DNA from: Burkholderiaceae bacterium
GTDB lineage: Bacteria; Pseudomonadota; Gammaproteobacteria; Burkholderiales; Burkholderiaceae_C
Reading direction: 5' to 3'
NCBI GenBank assembly: GCA_024235895.1
Contig: JACKLM010000006.1
Location: 246,137-310,136 of the forward strand
Length of the DNA: 64,000 bases
The notes beneath the pieces were generated by a model. It was not told the DNA's origin, ran no database searches, and saw only the letters and a program-made list of their open reading frames with translations. Every line of letters begins with the position of its first letter. The stretch's first letter is position 1. This document shows, one piece after another, positions 1-11,132 of the stretch. A program made the position numbers and the translations under genes.

Positions 1-636
1 CCGACCAACTCGCTCAAGTACAACCTGACCTGGAGCGTCGACGGCCTGATCAACGAGTACTGCCACCCCTGCGAGGCGATCCGCGACGGCCGCCGCATCG
101 ACGTGCTGCCGCTGGAGGGGCTGGAGCACTTCAGCCTCGACGGCACCGAGTACGAGGCCTTCAACACCAGTGGCGGCCTGGGCACGCTGGCCGAGACGCT
201 CGAAGGCCGCGCGCGCACGCTGGACTACAAGAGCGTGCGCTACCCCGGCCACCTGGCGCTGATTCGGGTCCTGCTCGAGGAGCTGCAGCTCAAGCACGAC
301 CAGGAAACCCTCAAGACCATCCTGCGGCGCGCGGTGCCGACGACGATGCAGGATGTGGTGCTGGTCTTCGTCACCGTCAGCGGCGTGCGGCGCGGCGAAT
401 TCGTCGAGGAGGTCTTCGCGCGCAAGGTCTTCGCCGACCGCGACGTGGGACAGCCGCAATCGGCGATCCAGATCACGACCGCGGCCGGGCTGTGCGCCGC
501 AGTCGACCTGTTCCGCGAGGGCCGGCTGCCGCGCGCCGGCTTCGTGCGCCAGGAGCAGATCACGCTGCCGGAGTTCCTGGCCAACCGATTCGGGCGCGCC
601 TACCAGGCGCTGCGGCAGGTGGAGTCGATAGGCTGA
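1..636 (+). CDS. Saccharopine dehydrogenase family protein, C-terminal part (truncated by window edge)
   Basis: The reading frame is open from the first base and stops at 634-636, giving 211 residues without a start, so the NAD(P)-binding N-terminus lies outside the window. The visible part matches the C-terminal catalytic domain of the saccharopine dehydrogenase/lysine 6-dehydrogenase family, with the segments EYEAFNTSGGLGTLAETLEG and KSVRYPGHLALIRVLLEEL and a late ITTAAGLCAAVDL helix. Family members act in lysine or polyamine metabolism in the cytoplasm, but the substrate cannot be fixed from this half. The next gene is convergent on the other strand. The family call is firm; the exact reaction is not. 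Confidence 0.85.
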   Translation, partial: PTNSLKYNLTWSVDGLINEYCHPCEAIRDGRRIDVLPLEGLEHFSLDGTEYEAFNTSGGLGTLAETLEGRARTLDYKSVRYPGHLALIRVLLEELQLKHDQETLKTILRRAVPTTMQDVVLVFVTVSGVRRGEFVEEVFARKVFADRDVGQPQSAIQITTAAGLCAAVDLFREGRLPRAGFVRQEQITLPEFLANRFGRAYQALRQVESIG

Positions 637-767
637 GGCGAGGCGGCTCGCGCCGCGAACCGGCCTGCCGCGGTGCCTCCGCTTCCGCGATGGCCGCGGC
701 CGGCAAGACCGTGTTGCGGTCCAACGCGGAGCTGAAGACCCGTCCAGCGTCGACCCGCGAGAAGGTT

Positions 768-1397
768 CTATCGGCCGCGTCGACGTGCGCGCCAGCCGAC
801 CGTCGCCAGGCCGGCGAGCAACAGGGCGGCGCCGCCGGGCTCGGGAACCGGCGTCAGCGTCAACGTGAAAGCCGCGTCGGCTCCGCCCTTGAACTCGTCG
901 AGGTCGATGAGGCCGGCGGCGGGATCCGCAGGAAACAGATCCTCCATCCAGACGTGGATCGTCGTGGAATCGGCGAACTCGACGAAGCTGTAGTACTTCG
1001 AAGGCTCCGCGTTGAAGGCGACTGATGTGCCTGTGAAGACCTGCTCGTAGGCCTCGCCTGCATCGCCGAACGTCCCGGTGCCGATATTCGTCAGCCGAAA
1101 GACGATCTCGGCGCTGGCGGCGAAGCCGCCCAGCCCGATGGTGCCGGTAACGGGCGTCGGCGCGATGCCGCCCACCACCGGAGTGCCGTTGCTCGACATC
1201 GACATCAGTGGCGGCGATCCGATGGGCCCAGGAGACGCCGCCAGTTCGAGTACGTGGTCATACGCCCCACCCGTCGCATCGAGGGTGAGGGTCACCGTGC
1301 CGGCACTGCCGAACACAATCGGGTCGTTGTACCCGGCCTGCGCCATGGACGGCAGCAGCATCGCCGTGGCGGCGAGCATCGCGGTAGTCCGCTTCAT
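768..1397 (-). CDS. PEP-CTERM sorting domain protein
   Basis: This is a 209-residue exported protein. It starts with a signal peptide (MKRTTAMLAATAMLLPSMAQA) and ends with a PEP-CTERM signal: VPEP, a hydrophobic stretch of about 15 residues, then an arginine-rich tail. Such proteins are processed by an exosortase and go to the envelope or the exopolysaccharide matrix. The middle (residues 25-175) is a Gly/Thr/Ser-rich beta-type sequence that I do not recognise. I chose the ATG at 1397 because AAGGAG lies just upstream; a longer frame exists but its extra N-terminus looks non-coding. No exosortase or EPS gene is visible nearby. Confidence 0.85.
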   Translation of the reverse strand: MKRTTAMLAATAMLLPSMAQAGYNDPIVFGSAGTVTLTLDATGGAYDHVLELAASPGPIGSPPLMSMSSNGTPVVGGIAPTPVTGTIGLGGFAASAEIVFRLTNIGTGTFGDAGEAYEQVFTGTSVAFNAEPSKYYSFVEFADSTTIHVWMEDLFPADPAAGLIDLDEFKGGADAAFTLTLTPVPEPGGAALLLAGLATVGWRARRRGR

Positions 1398-1960
1398 CGT
1401 CGACTCCTTAGCCCTATCGATTGACGACGCGAGCGCCGGCCCCACCGCTGCACCCGCCCCCGAATTGCAGCGCCCGTTGCGGCTGCGCTGCGCTGCGCTC
1501 GAAGAGATGCCACCCGTTGGCCATGTGGTGCCCCTCCGCACGTTTGATTGCGCGGCCCCAAGGCCGCCTTGCGGTCACCCATGCAAGATCCTTGCCGGGC
1601 CGGCGATCGTGCTGGCGACGGCGTGGCGTGGCCATCAGGGGCGGCCAGGTCGACGGGGATGCGGAGGCTGCGCGGCGCCGCGGGGCCGGGCGCCGTTGTG
1701 CCAAGCGACTGAACGACCGATCGCTCGGACGCGGACCGCCGCGGCACCGACCCCAGACGCCGTCTCGCGGATCTTCCGCAAGCCGACGATGGTGCATCTG
1801 CATCATCGCCGCGGCGTTCGCCGTCCGGCGGTCTGTAAGCGCCGCGGCTAGTGCAAATGTGCCATCTGGCAGGCTGCGTCGGCCACGCACGGCGAGCGCC
1901 GCGGTCCGGCGGTGCTCGCGTGCGGCGGATCCGCGCCGCGGTCGCGGCCGCGCGGTGCGC
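1398..1960. other. Intergenic, no gene seen
   Basis: About 560 bases lie between the upstream end of the PEP-CTERM gene and the 3' end of the LuxR-type gene. Open frames here are GC-driven and carry no recognisable protein. A short run of GCGCT/TGCGCT units lies near 1481-1500. The promoter of the PEP-CTERM gene should be in the first 100 bases, but I see no convincing -35/-10 pair. Confidence 0.4.
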
Positions 1961-2995
1961 TCAGCCGATGCCGTCGCCGTGCGGGCCCAGCCGGCGTGCC
2001 AGCTCGAGCTTGGACTTCACGCCGAGCTTGGTGAAGCTGCTGCGCAACTGGTTGCGCACCGTCGCGGGTGCGACGCCCACCGTCGCGGCGATCTCCCGGT
2101 AGGACAGGCCCTTGACGTACAGGCGGGCCGCCTGCAGCTCGCGCGCGCCCAGGCGGCGGGTGACGCTGGCGGCGTGCAGGCCGAGCACCCACATGCCGCC
2201 CAGAGGCTCGATATCGACATCGATCAGCTGGCCGCGGAAGCCGCCCTTGCCGAGCTGCGCCACCAGGGGCGCCGGCAGCATCGCGCCGGCCCACTGGGGC
2301 CACTCGGTGCGAAGCAGCTGCGTGAAGCGACTGCTGCAGTCGTGCAGCCGGCCGTCTCGGTCGCACAGCCCCATCGCCGGCCGGCCGCCGTTGCCCTGGG
2401 CTCGGCCGGCATTGGCAAAGAACCACATGCGGTTGGCGTGCATCGACTCGACCAGATGCGGCATCACCACCTGCATGCGCACACGGTCGGCCTCGGTGAA
2501 CAGGTGGCCGGGATCGGTGCGCCACAGCGTCACGATCGACTTGACGGCCAGGTTCGGCTCGACGTGGTGCGTGCACAGCGCCCACTCGATGCCGTAGCGG
2601 CACGCGAAGTCGCGGTACATCGGCGTGCGGTGCCAGTCCTGCGCGGTCATCAGGTCGCCGAGGCTGAACGTGGTGCCCGGCTCGGCGGCGCAACGCGCAC
2701 GCAGGAAGTCGTGTGCAAACCAGCCGTCGCGCACGTACTCGTCCATCAGCGCCGCAGGCTGGCCGTCCAGGTGGATCGACTCGAGCGGCGGCGGGCCGTT
2801 GCCGCCGGCACGCCACATCGCGGCGTCGAAGTCGATGAGCTGACGCAGACGGGCCAACGCCCAGGGCTGGAACGCGTCGACGGAGACCTCGCGGCCGAAA
2901 CGGTACAGGCCGACGATGAACTCATTGACGAGGGCGTCGATCGGCATGCGCTCGGTCCGGCGACGGATACGGTCGGTCCCTGACGGGATCGGCAT
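1961..2995 (-). CDS. LuxR-family transcriptional regulator
   Basis: A 344-residue cytoplasmic DNA-binding regulator. The C-terminal 60 residues form a LuxR/GerE helix-turn-helix: LGARELQAARLYVKGLSYRE, then IAATVGVAPATVRNQLRSSF, then the KLGVKSKLELARRL helix. The N-terminal 260 residues contain many aromatic residues and may be a ligand or PAS/GAF-like sensor; they do not resemble a receiver domain or the classical acyl-homoserine-lactone domain. A second in-frame ATG at 2947 (MPIDALVNEF) may be the true start; neither has a clear Shine-Dalgarno. The gene stands alone, convergent to nothing obvious, so its targets are unknown. Confidence 0.8.
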   Translation of the reverse strand: MPIPSGTDRIRRRTERMPIDALVNEFIVGLYRFGREVSVDAFQPWALARLRQLIDFDAAMWRAGGNGPPPLESIHLDGQPAALMDEYVRDGWFAHDFLRARCAAEPGTTFSLGDLMTAQDWHRTPMYRDFACRYGIEWALCTHHVEPNLAVKSIVTLWRTDPGHLFTEADRVRMQVVMPHLVESMHANRMWFFANAGRAQGNGGRPAMGLCDRDGRLHDCSSRFTQLLRTEWPQWAGAMLPAPLVAQLGKGGFRGQLIDVDIEPLGGMWVLGLHAASVTRRLGARELQAARLYVKGLSYREIAATVGVAPATVRNQLRSSFTKLGVKSKLELARRLGPHGDGIG

Positions 2996-3160
2996 TGTAG
3001 GGAGCTGGCCGTCCCCGTCCTGCAGGCCGAAATCGGTCGGAACCGCACAGCTCGCAGGGGGATGGAGATCGCGCTCGTGGCGTGCGGCCGCATCCGCCGC
3101 ACCGGGGGCTCGTCATGCGTGGTCTGTCCAGCCGTCAGCCTGGCGGGCGCGGCCGGGCCG

Positions 3161-3361
3161 CTACTGCCCGGCCGCGGCGTCGGTGCGCGCCTTGCCGGCC
3201 TCCAGCGCCGCACCGAGGTCGGCCTGGATCTTGCGCTGCGCGTCGCGCGCCTGCTCGGCCTGTGTGGCCTGCAGCTTGCCGACGGTGGCGGCGGTACCGG
3301 CGACCTCGGCGCCGCAGGCGCCGAGCAGCAGGGTGAGGGCGAGGCAGGCGATGCGGGTCAT
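3161..3361 (-). CDS. Small putative lipoprotein
   Basis: A 66-residue protein with a lipoprotein signal peptide: MTRIACLALTLLLGACG, where LGAC is a lipobox and the cysteine would be lipidated. The mature part is a short, charged, probably helical segment rich in Ala, Gln and Lys (KLQATQAEQARDAQRKIQAD). AGGAA lies 8-9 bases before the ATG at 3361. It lies about 160 bases downstream of the P-type ATPase on the same strand. No family was recognised, so the function is unknown. Confidence 0.65.
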   Translation of the reverse strand: MTRIACLALTLLLGACGAEVAGTAATVGKLQATQAEQARDAQRKIQADLGAALEAGKARTDAAAGQ

Positions 3362-3521
3362 GGGCGTTCCTGGCAGTTGCCGCGTCATCGTAGTGCGGCC
3401 AACCGGCGACGATCGGCGGACGAGGCGGCGGCGACGGCGGCTGTTCGGCGGCTCTTCGACCGCTGTTCGGCCGCTGCCCGGCGCGCGGCCTGCGCCGCAG
3501 CCTGGACAACGGCCGCCGCGG

Positions 3522-6212
<2,691 letters not shown>

Positions 6213-6344
6213 TGGGGTACCTTCGGGCGGCGCCCTCCGGTATTCGCCCTTGGGGCGGCACGGCGGGCTCATGCCGCGAGTATCGCGGCGCCGCCGGGCG
6301 ACCCGGCGAACGTATCGCCGTGGGCCGCCGACGCGCCAGCCTGA

Positions 6345-7394
6345 TCAGCGCGGAGGCGGCAGCGGCTCGCCCAGCGCGCGCCGCCACAGCCAGGGCAGGC
6401 CGCTGTCGATGTCGGGTCGGGTGCCGATGCGGATCGGCTCGGCCAGCGGCACCGGCGGGCTGGCGCGCTCGGCCAGCGCGAACGTGAAGAAGTAGAACGG
6501 CTCCTGCCCCATGCGCAGGTCGCTGACGCGGATCTGCCCGTCGCGCTCGTCGAGCTTGTAGAAGCCCTTGCTGAAGAAGGCGAGCCTGCGCAGCCCATCG
6601 TGGCCGCCCAACTCGGCCGCCAGCGCCGTGCCGCGCGGGAAGCTGTCGAAGCCGATCCGCGGCGCCTCGTCGAGCAGCGAGCGGAAGCCCTCGTGGTAGC
6701 GGTCGCCGTCGACGGCGACGATGCGCCACAGCAAGGTGTTGAAGGCCGTCGGCGTGACCAGCAGCCGCTCGGCGGCGATGCCTTGCGCGGCGAGCGACGC
6801 GCGCGCGACGGCGGTGACATGCTGCTGCGCGGCGAAGCTCCACGCCAGGTAGGCCGTGCTGAGCGCGAGCCCGGCGAGATTGGCCTTGTGCCCGGCGCCG
6901 CCGGCGCGGCCGGCGAGCGCCCAGAACACACCGACGAGCAGCGGCAGCGTGTACAGCGGGTCGATGATGAAGATGCTGCCGACGCCGAACGGATGGTCGC
7001 TGAACGGCAGCGCGAGCCGCGTGCCGTAGACCGTCATCGCGTCGAGCAGAGGGTGGGTCAGCAGCACCAGCGCCATCGCGAGCCACCAGCGGCGCCAGTC
7101 CGGCGCGGCCCGGGTGATGCCGCCTGCGGCCTGCGACCCGGCGCGCCCGACCGTCAGCCGCGCGACGAGCAGCGCCAGCGGCAGCGAGAACAGCGCCAGC
7201 CAGAACAGGGCGTGCGACTCGGCGCGGTGCAGCACCATGTTGCGGATCGGGTCGCCGAAGTCGATCAGCACGTCCAGGTCGGGCAGTGTGCCGGCCACCG
7301 CGCCGGCGACCGCCGCCTTCCACACCGCGGTGCGACGGCTCATGACGGCGATCGAGATCCCGGCGCCGAGCGCCGCCTGCGAGACCGAATCCAT
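6345..7394 (-). CDS. DUF457-type membrane-bound metal-dependent hydrolase
   Basis: A 349-residue inner-membrane protein of the YbcI/YdjM (DUF457) group annotated as membrane-bound metal-dependent hydrolases. The N-terminal half has about five hydrophobic helices and the family's conserved polar motifs: GTLPDLDVLIDF, HRAESHALFW, THPLLDAMTVYGT and an IIDPLYTLPLL segment, whose His and Asp residues could hold a metal. The C-terminal 150 residues are soluble. The real substrate is unknown for the family. A partial, broken copy of its 5' end lies at 9614-9719, beyond the neighbouring diguanylate cyclase gene. Confidence 0.8.
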   Translation of the reverse strand: MDSVSQAALGAGISIAVMSRRTAVWKAAVAGAVAGTLPDLDVLIDFGDPIRNMVLHRAESHALFWLALFSLPLALLVARLTVGRAGSQAAGGITRAAPDWRRWWLAMALVLLTHPLLDAMTVYGTRLALPFSDHPFGVGSIFIIDPLYTLPLLVGVFWALAGRAGGAGHKANLAGLALSTAYLAWSFAAQQHVTAVARASLAAQGIAAERLLVTPTAFNTLLWRIVAVDGDRYHEGFRSLLDEAPRIGFDSFPRGTALAAELGGHDGLRRLAFFSKGFYKLDERDGQIRVSDLRMGQEPFYFFTFALAERASPPVPLAEPIRIGTRPDIDSGLPWLWRRALGEPLPPPR

Positions 7395-7861
7395 TGGGTC
7401 CGATTGTGCGCACCCGGCGAATGCCTCGCCGGCGCACGGCCATCCGACACGTGGCGCGCGGCTGCGGCGCGTTGGATGCGCCCTCGGCGCAGTTGGTCGA
7501 CCCTGTCATTCGCCGCCTCGCGATGCCGCAATGGGCGTTGTCGCCTCCGATCCCGCCGCGCGTGCGGATCGCTGTCCCAGCCGAGTTGGTCGCGCAGTTG
7601 CCGCCGGTGATGCAGCATGGGCCCACGCGCCATCTGCTGGCGGGCGACCAGCTCGAGGCCGACGAAGGCCGTGGGCGGGCCTTGCCTAGAATGTTCATCG
7701 ATGAGTCCCTCCTCAGCGCCCGGGTGCTGATCCGGCGGATGCTGCCGTCGCGCGTCGCGCTGGCCCGCGGCCGGTGCCGTAACGCCGCGAGGGCGCTGGT
7801 CGCGCTGGCTGCCGCTGGCATGGTCGCGCGCGCGTCGGCCCTGCCGGCCACGGAGGTCGCC
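7395..7861. other. Intergenic between divergent DUF457 and GGDEF genes
   Basis: About 465 bases hold no gene I can defend. The plus-strand frame of the GGDEF gene stays open through it, but the sequence before 7862 has no good Shine-Dalgarno and does not read like a protein domain. Both divergent promoters should be here. A TAGAAT hexamer at 7687-7692, which could be a -10 box, lies about 170 bases before the chosen GGDEF start. Confidence 0.35.
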
Positions 7862-9316
7862 ATGCAAGCCCCCTGGTGGGTGGCGGTGGCCGCCGGGGCA
7901 CTGCTCGGCGCCGTGCTGTTGGGGCTGTGGGTGCGCGACCGTCGGCGCCTGCGTGCAGCGCTGGACGCAGGCGCCGAGGCCGGTCGACGCCTGCACGCCT
8001 TGGTCGACGCGCTCGATATCGGCTTGGTCGTCTACGACCAGGCCGACCGCCTCGTGTTGTGGAACCAGGACTTCGCGCGGCTGTACGGACCGCTGGCTAA
8101 CGAGCTGCAGCCGGGTCGGACCTTCGAGGAGCTGCTGCGGGCCGCGCTGGCACGCGACCTGGTACCGGAGGCACGCGGCCGCGAGGGCGCCTGGCTCTCG
8201 GAGCGGCTCGCCGCCCACCGGCGCGCCAGCGGCACGCTGCTGCGCGCGCTGCCCGATGGCCGCTGGCGCCGGATCTCCGAACGTCGTCTGGCCGACGGTC
8301 GGATGCTGTCCTACAGCATCGACGTCACCGAGCTGGAGCAGCAGCGCCGGGCGGCCGAGCAGGCCTCGGCCCGGCTGCAGGACGCGATCGACGCGCTGAC
8401 CGAGGGCTTCGCGCTGTACGATAAACAGGATCGGCTGGTCGTGTTCAACGCACGCTACCGTGAAATCTACGCTGCGTCGGCGCCCGCGATCCGCGTCGGG
8501 GCGTCGTTCGAGGAGATCCTGCGGCACGGCCTGGCATATGGCCAGTACCCGCAGGCGGCCGGCCGCGAGGAGGCGTGGCTGGCCGAGCGGCTGCATCTCC
8601 ACCGCCACCCCGGCCCACCCGCGCTGCAGGAGTTGCCCGGTAACCGCTGGCTGCGGATCGACGAGCGGGTGACGCGCGATGGCGGCATCGCGGGCGTGCG
8701 CACCGAGGTCACCGAACTGGTCAGACGCGAACAGGAACTGCAGCGGGTCAACGCGGAACTCGACGCCACCAATGCACGCCTGGCGGAGATCTCCGATACC
8801 GACGCGCTGACCGGCATTGCCAATCGGCGTCACTTCGACCGCCGGCTGGGCGATGAGTGGGCGCGCGCGCAGCGCGACCGACAGCCGGTGGCGCTGCTGA
8901 TGGTCGACGTCGATCACTTCAAGCCCTACAACGACCGCCACGGGCACCCGGCGGGCGATGCGTGCCTGCGCCGCATCGCGGCGCTGCTGCAGGACACCGC
9001 GCGGCGCCCGTCCGATTGCGTCGCCCGCTACGGGGGCGAGGAGTTCGTGCTGCTGCTGCCACACACCGACCGCGCAGGCGCTGCGGTGCTGGCCCGCCGT
9101 TGTCTTGCCGCGGTGGATGGCGCGGCCCTGCCGCACGGCGCTTCCCCGGTGGCCCAGCACGTGACCCTGAGCATTGGTGTCGCGGTGGCGGAGCCGGGCG
9201 AGCGTGCGTGCGACGCGCGCGAGATGCTGCGGCGCGCCGACGCCGCGCTGTACCTGGCCAAGCAGGCCGGCCGCCACCGCGTGGCCGAGGCGGCGCCGGT
9301 GGAGACGGCTACCTGA
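7862..9316 (+). CDS. PAS-PAS-GGDEF diguanylate cyclase
   Basis: A 484-residue membrane-anchored enzyme that should make cyclic di-GMP from two GTP. It has one N-terminal transmembrane helix (about residues 5-24), two related PAS-7-type sensor domains (about 38-160 and 170-295, sharing the pattern DALDIGLVVYD / DALTEGFALYD), a short coiled linker and a GGDEF domain. The active-site motif is intact (YGGEEFVLLLP near residue 391), and an inhibitory I-site RPSD sits five residues before it, so product inhibition is expected. I chose the ATG at 7862 because GGAGGT precedes it; upstream in-frame starts at 7691 and 7739 are possible. No EAL domain is present. Confidence 0.88.
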   Translation: MQAPWWVAVAAGALLGAVLLGLWVRDRRRLRAALDAGAEAGRRLHALVDALDIGLVVYDQADRLVLWNQDFARLYGPLANELQPGRTFEELLRAALARDLVPEARGREGAWLSERLAAHRRASGTLLRALPDGRWRRISERRLADGRMLSYSIDVTELEQQRRAAEQASARLQDAIDALTEGFALYDKQDRLVVFNARYREIYAASAPAIRVGASFEEILRHGLAYGQYPQAAGREEAWLAERLHLHRHPGPPALQELPGNRWLRIDERVTRDGGIAGVRTEVTELVRREQELQRVNAELDATNARLAEISDTDALTGIANRRHFDRRLGDEWARAQRDRQPVALLMVDVDHFKPYNDRHGHPAGDACLRRIAALLQDTARRPSDCVARYGGEEFVLLLPHTDRAGAAVLARRCLAAVDGAALPHGASPVAQHVTLSIGVAVAEPGERACDAREMLRRADAALYLAKQAGRHRVAEAAPVETAT

Positions 9317-9613
9317 TGCGCTCGCCGGTCCGCAGCAGCTTCGTCATGGCCGCCGGCCGCAGCGAGCGGCCACGTCCGCACTCCGACCACGTCCGCACTC
9401 CGATTGCACGCCGATCCACTGCTGCGCGTGTTCGGCGAGCGGCTGATCGGGTGGCACCTGACGGCGCAGGCGGCCGCAGGCGTGCGCCGGGTTGTCGTCA
9501 ACACCGCGCGGCTGGCAGAGCAGTTCGAGCCCGGACTGCGCGATGGCACGCGCCTGGGCCTGCGCATCCACTACTCGACCCAAGGCCGCGACCACGGCGG
9601 CGCGCTCGCGTAA
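9316..9613 (+). pseudogene. Remnant of a murU-like nucleotidyltransferase 5' end
   Basis: Two frames together resemble the N-terminal 90 residues of MurU/sugar-phosphate nucleotidyltransferases. The first frame gives VMAAGRSERPRPHSDHVRTP (compare the family's ILAAGRGERMRPLTDHTPKP). The second, from about 9404, gives PLLRVFGERLIGWHL, AGVRRVVVNTARLAEQFEPG and LRDGTRLGLRIHYSTQG, then stops. A 17-bp tandem duplication sits at the break (9370-9403), and a further one-base change is needed to join the frames. The rest of the roughly 230-residue enzyme is absent. The ATG overlaps the GGDEF stop codon. It should be non-functional. Confidence 0.7.
9370..9403. repeat. 17-bp perfect tandem duplication
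   Basis: CCACGTCCGCACTCCGA occurs twice with no gap, at 9370-9386 and 9387-9403. Seventeen is not a multiple of three, so the duplication alone shifts the frame of the murU-like remnant it lies in. Confidence 0.95.
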
Positions 9614-9719
9614 AGCACGTCAAGGCCGGGGAGCGTGCCGGCCACCGCCCCGGCCACGGCAGGGCCACCCTCCACACCGCGATGCGGCGGCGCATGACGG
9701 CGATCGAGATCCTGGTGCC
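9614..9719 (-). pseudogene. Broken second copy of the DUF457 gene 5' end
   Basis: On the minus strand this stretch encodes ISIAVMRRRIAVW in one frame and then AVAGAVAGTLPGLDVLYA in another. These match ISIAVMSRRTAVWKA and AVAGAVAGTLPDLDVLID at the N-terminus of the intact DUF457 protein (6345-7394). The DNA match to 7267-7367 is strong, with an insertion of about five bases that causes the frameshift. The rest of the gene is missing. It abuts the murU-like remnant exactly. Confidence 0.75.
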
Positions 9720-9769
9720 ACGCGCGCGCAGGCTGCGCCGAACGGGCGCCCCCGCAAGGGCTGCGCGGA

Positions 9770-10918
9770 TCAGGCCGCCAGCGCGACCGCGGCGCCCGCG
9801 CTCCGACCTGTCGCCAGGCCGAGGGCGGGTTGCGTGCCCGCGCTGATCGGCAGGCCGGAGGGCCAGGTCCGCACATCCGCCTCGTCGGACTTCGGCGCCA
9901 GCCCGCCGGTCTGCAGTGCCCAAGCTTCGGTCGCGGCGTCCGGCGGCAGGCAGCGCCAGCCGGGATGCGCCAGCCGGTGCGCGTGCAGGCGCTCGACGAG
10001 GCGCTCGCACTGCGCGCCGCTCAGCGCGCCGGCCACCGCCTGCCAGCGGCGCAGGATCGCGGGCTCGGCCCAGGCGTCCTCCATCGCGCGTTGCACCAGC
10101 GCCGGCGACCAGCTCGGCCCGGCGGCGATGCGGCGCGCCAGCAGGCTCGTCATCAGCACCAGCACCGGCGTGCGCAGCGCCGGCGGGAACAGCGCGGCGA
10201 CCCGGTCGACGCGCGCCGGCTGGCCCTGGCGCATGAAGCGCAGCGTCAGCATCAGCTGCAGCACCTGCACCGGGTTGAGCACGCGCAGCCGCGGCGGCGG
10301 CAGCACCAGCAGCGGCAGCGCCGCGGCCTCGGCGTGCGGCAGCGGGGTGCAGTAGCTGGTCAGCACCGCCAGCCGTGCCCACTGGCGCGCGTTCAGGCCG
10401 TCGATGCTGCCGAGCCGCCCCTGCTCGATCTGGCGCGCGAAGCCGACGGCGTCGCGCCAGTCGCAGTCCGACTTGGCGCGGTTGGCGCGCGCGCTCATCA
10501 CCGCCAGGTTGCCGACCGCGTAGCCGGCGAGGTTGTTGACGCGGTCGATCGAGGCATCGTTGCCGCCGCCCGTGCCGTGGGTCAGCGCCTCGCCGGTGAT
10601 CGGGCACAGCGGCACCTCGATACGGCGCAGGAAGGCCGGCGTGACGCCGACGAGGTCGAAGGCCTTGCCGCGCACCCAGGCGCCGAGCCGCAGCTGCAGC
10701 CACTTGCGCAGCTGCGGCGTCGGCTGGCGCGTGCGCGTGCCGAAGACCGCTTGACCGGCCTCCCAGCCCTGGCGAACCGGGTTGCCGGCGTGCAGGTGGT
10801 CGGCCGGCGGCAGCAGGCGATGGCGGGCATGGTCCCAGCCGATCTCGAACGCGGTGCGGTCGGCCACGCTCCAGGTTGCCGGCAGCGGGGAGGGGCAGGG
10901 GGTGGTGGCGAGGGTCAT
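9770..10918 (-). CDS. Uncharacterised protein with an HNH-like motif
   Basis: A 382-residue soluble protein. Around residues 145-195 it has CPITGEALTHG, NDASIDRVNNLAGYAVGNL and a closing ARANRAKSD. This is the spacing of an HNH-endonuclease core (C.., SxDRI.., GY..GN, N..AK), but the second cysteine pair and the usual catalytic His are not evident. The C-terminal half is helical with no recognised domain. I chose the ATG at 10918 because CGGAG lies upstream. It lies about 210 bases downstream of jetD on the same strand, so it could belong to the same accessory block, but nothing links it functionally. Nuclease activity is only a guess. Confidence 0.6.
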   Translation of the reverse strand: MTLATTPCPSPLPATWSVADRTAFEIGWDHARHRLLPPADHLHAGNPVRQGWEAGQAVFGTRTRQPTPQLRKWLQLRLGAWVRGKAFDLVGVTPAFLRRIEVPLCPITGEALTHGTGGGNDASIDRVNNLAGYAVGNLAVMSARANRAKSDCDWRDAVGFARQIEQGRLGSIDGLNARQWARLAVLTSYCTPLPHAEAAALPLLVLPPPRLRVLNPVQVLQLMLTLRFMRQGQPARVDRVAALFPPALRTPVLVLMTSLLARRIAAGPSWSPALVQRAMEDAWAEPAILRRWQAVAGALSGAQCERLVERLHAHRLAHPGWRCLPPDAATEAWALQTGGLAPKSDEADVRTWPSGLPISAGTQPALGLATGRSAGAAVALAA

Positions 10919-11132
10919 GGCGTGGCTCCGGTCGGATCGGGCGGGCACCTTGCCCGTCCGCCTGGCCACGATAGGGGCTGGGTGGCTCAAAGAGTGAGCC
11001 ACCTCGGCGGCTGCTGCCGCGGTGCGGCCGATCGTGTGCCGCCCCGGCTGCGGCGCCTCGCCTGGCTGAAGTAGCGGTCCGCGGCCACGATGTGCGGGAC
11101 GATGCGGGCGCGGGCGAGGCCCAGTCGACGGT

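Noticed and set aside
6213..6272. ATG at 6272 as the P-ATPase start
   Set aside because: The extra 20 residues are Pro/Arg-rich without family similarity, and the GTG at 6212 has a better ribosome-binding site.
7394..7861. N-terminal extension of the GGDEF protein over the upstream open frame
   Set aside because: The frame is open but has no ribosome-binding site or domain; GGAGGT before 7862 marks the start better.
9770..10918. The HNH-like gene as a fifth Wadjet subunit
   Set aside because: Type I Wadjet has four genes, and a 210-base gap separates this gene from jetD; proximity alone is not enough.
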